Shown here one piece after another: positions 1 through 4,972 of a stretch of DNA of 6,407 nucleotides. The position numbers and the translations under genes were made by a program. The notes beneath the pieces were generated by a model. It saw only the letters and a list, made by a program, of their open reading frames with translations. It ran no database searches and was not told the origin of the DNA. The stretch spans positions 1 to 6,407 of the forward strand of contig JBASWO010000006.1 in NCBI GenBank assembly GCA_049276515.1, written 5' to 3'. The stretch comes from JAATFY01 sp049276515 (GTDB lineage: Bacteria; Pseudomonadota; Alphaproteobacteria; UBA9219). Every line of letters starts with the position of its first letter. The first letter of the stretch is position 1.

Positions 1-25
1 AACTGATGCTCTATCCAGCTGAGCT
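1..25 (-). tRNA. partial tRNA (D-arm and start of anticodon arm), running off the window, 5' end apparently lost
   Basis: Read on the minus strand, the first 25 bases match the conserved tRNA core from position 9: D-stem GCTC, loop AGCTGGATA, D-stem GAGC, A26, then the start of an anticodon stem (TCAGT). The anticodon and 3' half lie outside the window, so the amino acid cannot be read. Further upstream the match stops: the nearly invariant U8 is an A, and the seven bases where an acceptor strand should be read TTTAGCA, an unusual start. I infer a tRNA 3' fragment of the kind left where an integrative element used a tRNA gene as its attachment site. It could instead be an atypical intact tRNA; the missing 3' acceptor strand would decide. 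Confidence 0.5.
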
Positions 26-50
26 TTGCTAAAGGATTTGTTTTAAGTCC

Positions 51-221
51 TTAAACAGGCCTAAATCTGCTGCGGGTTTTGTTCGCTACAGATACCAGCC
101 AAAGCATTGCCGGAACCTCAACCAACACTCCAACGACAGTGGCTAGCGCTGCACCTGATTGCAGCCCGAACAGACTAATTGCCACCGCTACCGCCAATTC
201 AAAGAAGCTGCTTTGTTGGCG
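51..221 (-). pseudogene. acr3: C-terminal remnant of an Acr3-family arsenite permease
   Basis: No start codon opens this frame, but the minus-strand translation ending at the TAA at 53-51 reads SSFFELAVAVAISLFGLQSG followed by AALATVVGVLVEVPAMLWLV and a basic tail. This is the last transmembrane region of Acr3 (ArsB-type arsenite exporters of the bile acid/arsenite permease superfamily), where family members carry a closely similar ASNFFELAVA...GAALATVVGVLVEVP segment. Only about 50 of some 350 family residues remain. Similarity begins near position 212, preceded by unrelated codons (RYYLKRRQQ), and an in-frame TAA lies just upstream. It cannot transport arsenite. The reading frame is intact through the conserved part, so the truncation looks recent. 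It lies between the tRNA fragment and the metal-efflux genes, which suggests a rearranged island end. Confidence 0.8.
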
Positions 222-237
222 ACGTTTTAGATAATAC

Positions 238-549
238 CTATTTTATTGCATCGCATCTGGCTTTCAGCTGCGTAATGGAAGCAACAATGCCCTTGGACTT
301 TGCAGATTCATGAGGAGTTGCCGTCTCAATCGCCTTCTTGTTGAACCAAGCAACAATCCAGCCGCTTTCCTGTTCGGATAGCTTATCCTTGCTGATTGCT
401 TTTTCAATGCAATCACAAATTCTGATGATGCGGCCATCCGACATGTTCTCGTGATCGCCATTCTTGTAACAGGCTGTGTGAACATCCTGCTTGCCACATG
501 ATGCTAGCAACAAACTGGTAAGACATATAATGATCGCGTGTTGTTTCAT
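238..549 (-). CDS. small lipoprotein of unknown function, last gene of the rcnA-like operon
   Basis: The protein has 103 residues. MKQHAIIICLTSLLLASC is a typical lipoprotein signal: basic start, hydrophobic core, lipobox L15-A16-S17-C18. It should therefore be lipidated on C18 and anchored in a membrane facing the periplasm. The mature part has more cysteines (C27, C45, C47, C99) with a CDC pair, plus H24 and H33, and is otherwise charged and probably helical. I do not recognise the family. I chose the ATG at 549 because AGGA lies 8 bases upstream and the signal peptide begins there. An upstream in-frame ATG six bases earlier is too close to that site. The gene starts 13 bp after the exporter's stop, so it is almost certainly cotranscribed. 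A metal-related periplasmic role is inferred only from context and the Cys/His content. Confidence 0.75.
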   Translation of the reverse strand: MKQHAIIICLTSLLLASCGKQDVHTACYKNGDHENMSDGRIIRICDCIEKAISKDKLSEQESGWIVAWFNKKAIETATPHESAKSKGIVASITQLKARCDAIK

Positions 550-557
550 AAACATTT

Positions 558-561
558 TCCT
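558..561 (-). promoter_or_regulatory. ribosome binding site AGGA that decides the lipoprotein start
   Basis: AGGA on the minus strand ends 8 bases before the ATG at 549. It lies in the short gap after the exporter's stop codon. It would be only 2 bases from the alternative ATG at 555, which argues for the downstream start. Confidence 0.6.
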
Positions 562-562
562 G

Positions 563-1663
563 TTAGAGGCGAGTGAGGCCCATCCAGCCATGATAGCCAA
601 CATAGAGACCAATAGAAATAATCAGCACACTGGAAAAATAAGGTGCGCGACGCGCTAACTTGCCGAAACCCGACCAGCGGTTACCAATATGGCGCACACT
701 CAAAGCGGCTAGTACGCCGGAAGCAACCATTGTTAAGGCCAAACCAATGCTGAAACATAATACAAGAGCTATGCCAAGGGTGATTTGTTTTAATTGGAGG
801 CAAAGTAAGAGAACGGTGATAGCCGCTGGACAAGGTATAAGACCGCCGGTTAAACCAAACAAAATGATCTGACCCGTTGTGACATGGCGGCCTGCGAAAC
901 GTTGCTGTATGTTGCTGGCATGTGCTTTTTGGTGAGTATCTTCAAAATCAAGGATATGAGGATGATCGTGCATATGGCTTGATTCATGAAAGGACGAGAA
1001 ATACTCATGAATATGATCGCCATGCACCATCCGGAGGGTCGCCAAAAACTCATGCGGTTCAGGAATAACTTCTTCTGACTCGAGATAATCACAATGGCTG
1101 ACAAATGAAAATACTTCGCGTTTTCCATCAAGACGCAGAGTTTCAATCATAAGTTTTTCGGCTACTGGCCACGAGCTATTATGGCCTGTGAAACGTAGTC
1201 GGAATCTTGGCGGTACATGATCTTCAAATACGGATAGATAGGCCAGCCCTTTGCTTGTTTCTATCTTGTGCACTTCGTCGTGATGATGGTGATGGCCGTG
1301 ATGCTGCTTCTCTTTTTGCTGATCGCGCCATGTGCGCCATAGCATCCATAGGGCAACGCCAATAATAAGAACTGACGAGGCTAGCTGAAGGTAGGGCTCG
1401 GAGGTTTCCGCCGTCCATTGATTGCCGAAATACATGCCTAACAGGGCGACAAGCCACACAATGGCCGTATGTGAAGCAGTTGCCGCCAAACCCAATAGAA
1501 TGGCTTGTCCGACAGTGCCGCGCACAGCGACAATAAATGCCGCCATCATGGTTTTAGAATGACCTGGCTCTAAACCATGTAACGCACCGAGCAATATTGC
1601 GCTTGGCGCAAAGAGCCATGCGTGGGCGGTGCCTTGTTGCAGAAGTTCCGAGAACGGGGTCAT
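563..1663 (-). CDS. rcnA: RcnA/NicO-family nickel/cobalt efflux protein with an inserted accessory domain
   Basis: Polytopic inner-membrane exporter, 366 residues, expected to carry Ni2+/Co2+ from cytoplasm to periplasm. The first half has the family signature LGALHGLEPGHSKTMMAAF (residues 25-43). The second has GLTGGLIPCPAAITVLL (270-286). I count about six hydrophobic segments: roughly 15-30, 40-65, 67-80, 92-110, 262-320 (probably two) and 342-360. A His-rich run, HHGHHHHH (121-128), follows the first half, as in RcnA. Residues 143-227 form a domain with motifs FEDHVPPRFR, LRLDG and EPHEF that also occurs in CzcB of this window. Another His-rich patch (HESSHMHDHPH, 226-236) follows. E. coli RcnA has about 274 residues, so the insertion explains the extra length. 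The ATG overlaps the repressor's stop (ATGA) and has no clear ribosome site, pointing to translational coupling. Metal specificity is inferred from the family. Confidence 0.9.
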   Translation of the reverse strand: MTPFSELLQQGTAHAWLFAPSAILLGALHGLEPGHSKTMMAAFIVAVRGTVGQAILLGLAATASHTAIVWLVALLGMYFGNQWTAETSEPYLQLASSVLIIGVALWMLWRTWRDQQKEKQHHGHHHHHDEVHKIETSKGLAYLSVFEDHVPPRFRLRFTGHNSSWPVAEKLMIETLRLDGKREVFSFVSHCDYLESEEVIPEPHEFLATLRMVHGDHIHEYFSSFHESSHMHDHPHILDFEDTHQKAHASNIQQRFAGRHVTTGQIILFGLTGGLIPCPAAITVLLLCLQLKQITLGIALVLCFSIGLALTMVASGVLAALSVRHIGNRWSGFGKLARRAPYFSSVLIISIGLYVGYHGWMGLTRL

Positions 1664-1926
1664 AGATATTTGGTGATTTCTTTGAACTCTTTGAGGGCTG
1701 CATGTGCGCCCTTTTTGCCTTCGATGCTGTGTTCAAGGCAATGATCAATATGATCTTGGATAAGAACGGCCTTGGCGCTGTGGATGGCTTTCTCAACAGC
1801 ATGCAATTGTTGCGCGAGGTCGAGACAGGGGCGCTCGTCCGCAATCATCTCGATAATTTTGTTCAAATGGCCGTTGGCGCGTTTTAGGCGCTTGCTGATA
1901 TCGGTGTGGCTTTTGTGAATACTCAT
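1660..1926 (-). CDS. CsoR/RcnR-family metal-sensing transcriptional repressor
   Basis: An 88-residue protein of the all-helical CsoR/RcnR/FrmR repressor family (DUF156), which binds DNA as a tetramer and releases it on metal binding. Family features visible are the basic helix SKRLKRANGHLNKIIEMI (11-28), C34 after a short turn, a long helix with AVEKAIHSAKAVLIQDHIDHCLEHS (43-67), and a C-terminal EFKEITKYL. Candidate metal ligands are C34, H59 and C63, with H4, H7 or H20 as possible extras. C-H-C is the pattern of CsoR and InrS, whereas RcnR has C-H-H plus an N-terminal His. The gene is first in a transcript with the Ni/Co exporter, overlapping it by 4 bp, so it probably autoregulates and senses Ni or Co. 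DmeR and InrS are alternative names. The start has AGGA 7 bases upstream, inside the putative operator. Confidence 0.92.
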   Translation of the reverse strand: MSIHKSHTDISKRLKRANGHLNKIIEMIADERPCLDLAQQLHAVEKAIHSAKAVLIQDHIDHCLEHSIEGKKGAHAALKEFKEITKYL

Positions 1927-1931
1927 GCCTG

Positions 1932-1950
1932 TATCCTACCCCCTAGGATA
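1932..1950. promoter_or_regulatory. putative CsoR/RcnR-type operator, perfect 7-5-7 inverted repeat
   Basis: TATCCTA, CCCCC, TAGGATA form a perfect inverted repeat around a C5 (G5 on the other strand) tract. RcnR and CsoR-family operators are known for AT-rich inverted repeats flanking a G/C tract, so this fits the adjacent repressor very well. It begins 6 bases upstream of the repressor's ATG, and the half-site at 1932-1938 supplies the AGGA ribosome site. Binding by the repressor is inferred. Confidence 0.85.
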
Positions 1951-1951
1951 G

Positions 1952-1957
1952 GTTATA
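1952..1957 (-). promoter_or_regulatory. possible -10 element of the repressor-exporter operon
   Basis: TATAAC on the minus strand lies immediately upstream of the operator, which would place transcription start inside the inverted repeat, as expected for repression. No convincing -35 is visible at 16-18 bases further upstream. It is embedded in a weaker inverted repeat, TAGGT (1949-1953) and ACCTA (1962-1966). Confidence 0.3.
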
Positions 1958-2003
1958 CAAGACCTAAACTGCCTATCTGTATATGTATTCGTGAGAAAAG
2001 ATA

Positions 2004-2033
2004 TTGACTATATGGCAGGCAGTAGCGTATGCC
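2004..2033 (+). promoter_or_regulatory. possible promoter of the czc operon
   Basis: TTGACT at 2004-2009 is a good -35 match. At 17-18 bases spacing the candidate -10 is GTATGC or TATGCC (2027-2033), which is weak. If real, transcription would start within a few bases of the ATG at 2040, giving a leaderless or nearly leaderless first gene. Confidence 0.3.
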
Positions 2034-2039
2034 GTTGAC

Positions 2040-2351
2040 ATGCGACGGACTTTTATATGTCTCTTTGTGATTCTGTCCCTGATGCTTGCGCCACTGGCGC
2101 ATGCGGCGGGTGTTCATTGCACAAATGCCCACTGCACAATGTCCGAACAAATCTCTAAAGATAAGAAACAAGATGACGGCAACACCACTAAGGTCGGTCA
2201 CGACTGTTCATGCAATCACATGGTTGCGCGACTTCCAACCAAAGTAGAAGGCTTGGCCTCAGAAGCACCCCAGGTATTTTGCATCGCCGACAACGCATAT
2301 TTGGCTTCTATTACTGTAGGGCCACTCTTCGAGCCACCCTCACGCGCCTAA
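2040..2351 (+). CDS. CzcI-like small Cys/His-rich exported protein
   Basis: The protein has 103 residues. It starts MRRTFICLFVILSLMLAPLAHA, a clear Sec signal peptide probably cleaved after A22. The mature part has paired Cys/His residues: H26-C27, H31-C32, then H54, C56, C58, H60, and C81. It ends LFEPPSRA, a Pro-rich tail. Small MRR-starting exported proteins with such tails commonly sit directly ahead of czcC, where CzcI is found in Cupriavidus. I assign it to that loose group by position, size and layout, not by a diagnostic motif. Periplasmic metal binding or a regulatory role is plausible but unproven. The start is set by the signal peptide, since an in-frame TTG at 2004 would add 12 non-signal residues. 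No ribosome site is evident before 2040. Confidence 0.7.
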   Translation: MRRTFICLFVILSLMLAPLAHAAGVHCTNAHCTMSEQISKDKKQDDGNTTKVGHDCSCNHMVARLPTKVEGLASEAPQVFCIADNAYLASITVGPLFEPPSRA

Positions 2352-2384
2352 TTGGTCTGCGGCATTGCCGCATTTCTACCAATT
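2350..2384 (+). repeat. nested inverted repeat (stem-loop) between the czcI-like gene and czcC
   Basis: An outer pair AATTGGT (2350-2356) and ACCAATT (2378-2384) encloses a perfect inner pair TGCGGCA (2358-2364) and TGCCGCA (2366-2372). The RNA would form a stem with a GC-rich tip. The outer arm begins in the stop codon of the upstream gene. No T-run follows directly (only TTTT at 2397-2400), so it looks more like an attenuating or processing hairpin than a strong terminator. Confidence 0.6.
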
Positions 2385-2401
2385 CCTGCGTATGAGTTTT
2401 C

Positions 2402-3700
2402 ATGAAATATCGATATATAAAGTGGCTACTAGCCATATACGCCTTATCCAGCTCCCTTGCTTTTGCTGAAGAGAGCAACGTTATCCCTTCTTTGGGAAAT
2501 GGCCTTACACTAAAGGCTGCTATTCAGAGAGCCATTACCCATTCTCCTAAACTACAATCATCCGATGCTAGCAGGCTTTCAAGCCGTGGCGAGCGTAAGC
2601 AGGCAGGGCTGTGGCAAAACCCCGAACTCGGTGTCATGGCCGAAAATATCGGAGGCAGCGGTTCTTATAAAGGTCTTGATTCAGCTGAAATAACCTACGG
2701 TGTGACACAACTCATTGAAATCGGCGGCAAGCGCGATGCGCGCGTTACCTTAGCTGAACGTGACATTGATCTTGCCAATTATGATTATCAGGCAGCCCAT
2801 CTTGATCTTATCCGTGATGTAACACGGGCTTTTGTTGAGGCTGTTGCCCTCAACGAAGAAGTCAAATTGGCGCACGAGCAGCAAAAATTGTCGGAGGACG
2901 TACTGCAAATAGTTACGCGTCGTGTCGATGCCGCGCGCGAGCCACTGATTCAAAAGAGCAAAGCGAATGTAGCACTTGCAACTAGCCGTATAGCTCTTGA
3001 AAAATCTGAGCGCGAGTTTGATACCGCTAAAAAACTGCTCTCGAGTCTAATGGGCGATAGCAGCGGTGATGTTACGGCTCTGGACTCATCGGATTTTTAT
3101 ACGATCACAGAACCTGTGGTCGTGGCTAATGCTAAAGATGCCCTTGATCGCAATCCTGATGTTGCTCGCTGGAAACCGGCGTTGGCTCGTTATGAAGCCG
3201 CGCTTGATCTGGAGAAAGCCAACGCTGTACCTGATCCGCGTATGACAGCTGGGTTTCGTGATTTCCGTGACACAAACACCAATGCTTTTGTTGTTGGTCT
3301 TTCTATACCCATCCCTATCCTCAATCAAAATCAGGGCAATATTGCTAAAGCGCGTGCCAATGTGACCAAAACGACCCATGACCAGCGCAGTAGCGAATTG
3401 GCGTTCGGATCAGAACTCACCAAAAACCTACAAGCACAAAAAGCGGCTTACTCTCAGGCAACAATGTTAAGGGAAACCATTTTGCCTGAAGCCAAGCAGG
3501 CTTTCTCACTTTCACGGCAAGGCTATGACGCGGGTAAGTTTGCTTATCTCGAAGTGCTCGATGCCGAACGCACTATGGCGCAAGTACAGCTGCAATATAT
3601 CGAGGCCCTTAAAGAATACCACTCTCAGCGCGCCAATGTGGAGAGGCTAACCGCTGTGTATTTACCAGACGTCTCAAAATTTGAGGAAAAAAATGACTAA
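2402..3700 (+). CDS. czcC: CzcC-like outer-membrane factor (TolC family) of an RND heavy-metal pump
   Basis: The protein has 432 residues, usual for CzcC. It begins with a signal peptide (KWLLAIYALSSSLAFA, cleavage likely after A22) and has no lipobox cysteine. The two-fold TolC-family layout is visible: LTLKAAIQRAITHSPKL (36-51) and KDALDRNPDVARWKPAL (245-261) open equivalent halves. Long amphipathic coiled-coil helices follow each (about 110-215 and 310-415). The strand motifs TYGVTQLIEIGGKRDAR (98-114) and VGLSIPIPILNQNQGNIAKA (298-317) are typical of CzcC/CusC relatives. It should form the trimeric channel through which metal leaves the cell. Its 3' end overlaps czcB by 8 bp. The ribosome site is weak (GAG 5 bases before ATG), and a stem-loop lies just upstream. 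No frameshift is seen. Confidence 0.9.
   Translation: MKYRYIKWLLAIYALSSSLAFAEESNVIPSLGNGLTLKAAIQRAITHSPKLQSSDASRLSSRGERKQAGLWQNPELGVMAENIGGSGSYKGLDSAEITYGVTQLIEIGGKRDARVTLAERDIDLANYDYQAAHLDLIRDVTRAFVEAVALNEEVKLAHEQQKLSEDVLQIVTRRVDAAREPLIQKSKANVALATSRIALEKSEREFDTAKKLLSSLMGDSSGDVTALDSSDFYTITEPVVVANAKDALDRNPDVARWKPALARYEAALDLEKANAVPDPRMTAGFRDFRDTNTNAFVVGLSIPIPILNQNQGNIAKARANVTKTTHDQRSSELAFGSELTKNLQAQKAAYSQATMLRETILPEAKQAFSLSRQGYDAGKFAYLEVLDAERTMAQVQLQYIEALKEYHSQRANVERLTAVYLPDVSKFEEKND
3683..3686 (+). promoter_or_regulatory. ribosome binding site GAGG that decides the czcB start
   Basis: GAGG inside the last codons of czcC lies 6 bases before the ATG at 3693. This favours that start over the in-frame TTG at 3681, which would place the ribosome site inside the coding sequence. 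Confidence 0.65.
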
Positions 3701-4961
3701 AAATCAACTCACCTTACTAACATTCTTAACGCTGATGCTCACCCTTTCGGGGGTTGGTTATTATTGGTTTGGGGTACATTCAAATGACACGCAAACCTCT
3801 GGTCACGAAGAAGGTCATGGTGAGGCAGCAGAATATGAGCGCGGCCCCCATCAAGGACGGTTGTTGAAAAAAGACGATTTCTCCGTTGAAATAACTATTT
3901 TTGAAGATGGCGTACCGCCTCAATTCCGCGTTTTTGCTTATGAAGATGATAAGCCGCTAGATCCCTCTAAAGTACAATTGACCATTGAGTTGACGCGGCT
4001 TGATGGTGAGGTCAACACCTTCTCTTTTATCCCCAAAGATGGTGCATTGCTGGGTAGCACAACCGTCGAAGAGCCTCATTCTTTCGATGTGAAGGTTAAG
4101 GCCGTCTATGATGACGAAACTTATGAGTGGGCGTTTGACTCCCATGAGGGCCGCACCATCATTACAGACGAAGCTGCCAAAATATCAGGTCTGCAAACGT
4201 TGGAAGTAGGTCCTGAGACTGTAAGTGAAAAGGTTACACTTACCGGACGCGTGATTTTAAATCCTAACACGACCGTAAATGTAAAGGCACGTTTTCCTGG
4301 CGTTGTCCGCTCTGTAAACAAAGGTCTTGGCGATAAGGTTAGTGCTGGCGAGGTTTTGGCAACAGTCGAGAGCAATGAAAGCTTGCAAGTCTACCCCGTG
4401 AAAGCGCCGATTGCAGGAGTTGTTTTAAATCGTAGCGCCAATATTGGAGAAGTGGCAGGTGAAGCACCGTTGTTCACGATCGCCAATCTATCGGACGTAT
4501 GGGCAGAGTTTCACGTTTTCCAACGTGATCTTGAAAAGATAAAAGTTGGCCAGAAAGTTGTGGTACGGAGTGTGGAGGGCGAAACAGAAACAGTTGGTGC
4601 GATTAACTCCTTGTTGCCAATTACTGAAACCTCCAGTCAAACAGTTGTTGCGCGCGTTACCATCGATAATGCAGAGAGTCTTTGGCGTGCGGGTGCAGCA
4701 GTGCGCGGCGATGTCATTGTGAGTGAGCGCAAAGTGCCTTTGGCTGTGAAAGCAAGCAGCTTGCAGCGCTTCCGTGATTTCGATGTTGTCTTTGCTCAGG
4801 TTGGTACGACTTACGAAGTGCGAATGCTGGAGTTAGGTACCAATGATGGGGAGTGGGTCGAGATCCTCGGTGGCATAAAACCAGGTACACGCTATGTCAG
4901 TGAAAATAGTTTCTTAATACGCGCTGATATCGAAAAATCAGGCGCCAGCCACGACCATTAA
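3693..4961 (+). CDS. czcB: CzcB-like periplasmic membrane fusion protein (HlyD/RND adaptor family)
   Basis: The protein has 422 residues from the ATG at 3693. An N-terminal membrane anchor (5-27) is followed by a His/Glu segment (SGHEEGHGE, 36-44) and GPHQGRLL (51-58). Residues 68-152 form an accessory domain with IFEDGVPPQFR, LTRLDG and EEPHSFD, shared with the RcnA-like exporter here. The adaptor core follows: barrel-sandwich (lipoyl-like) halves around VNVKARFPGVVRSVNKGLGD (195-214) and VKAPIAGVVLNRSANIGEV (236-254), with almost no hairpin between them. Then come VWAEFHVFQRDLEKIKVGQ (269-287), a beta-barrel, and a membrane-proximal end containing LLPITETSSQTVVARVTI (307-324). The C-terminus SHDH is a possible metal site. 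It should link CzcA to CzcC and may deliver metal. The overlap with czcC implies coupled translation. Confidence 0.93.
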   Translation: MTKNQLTLLTFLTLMLTLSGVGYYWFGVHSNDTQTSGHEEGHGEAAEYERGPHQGRLLKKDDFSVEITIFEDGVPPQFRVFAYEDDKPLDPSKVQLTIELTRLDGEVNTFSFIPKDGALLGSTTVEEPHSFDVKVKAVYDDETYEWAFDSHEGRTIITDEAAKISGLQTLEVGPETVSEKVTLTGRVILNPNTTVNVKARFPGVVRSVNKGLGDKVSAGEVLATVESNESLQVYPVKAPIAGVVLNRSANIGEVAGEAPLFTIANLSDVWAEFHVFQRDLEKIKVGQKVVVRSVEGETETVGAINSLLPITETSSQTVVARVTIDNAESLWRAGAAVRGDVIVSERKVPLAVKASSLQRFRDFDVVFAQVGTTYEVRMLELGTNDGEWVEILGGIKPGTRYVSENSFLIRADIEKSGASHDH

Positions 4962-4972
4962 TAGGAAATCCT

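Noticed and set aside
32..52. AAGGA...TCCTT inverted repeat next to the tRNA fragment and the acr3 stop
   Set aside because: It has only 5 bp of AT-leaning stem with an 11-base loop and no T-run on the minus strand, so I do not call it a terminator or attachment repeat.
1268..1302. Short repetitive GTGATG-like stretch
   Set aside because: This is simply the codons for the exporter's His-rich run and its flanks, not a DNA repeat or CRISPR.
1702..1887. Plus-strand open frame opposite the repressor gene
   Set aside because: It is antisense to a well-recognised CsoR/RcnR-family gene and has no support of its own.
2210..2395. Plus-strand open frame of 61 codons overlapping the czcI-like gene
   Set aside because: It overlaps a better candidate with a clear signal peptide, runs through the hairpin region, and has no ribosome site or family features.
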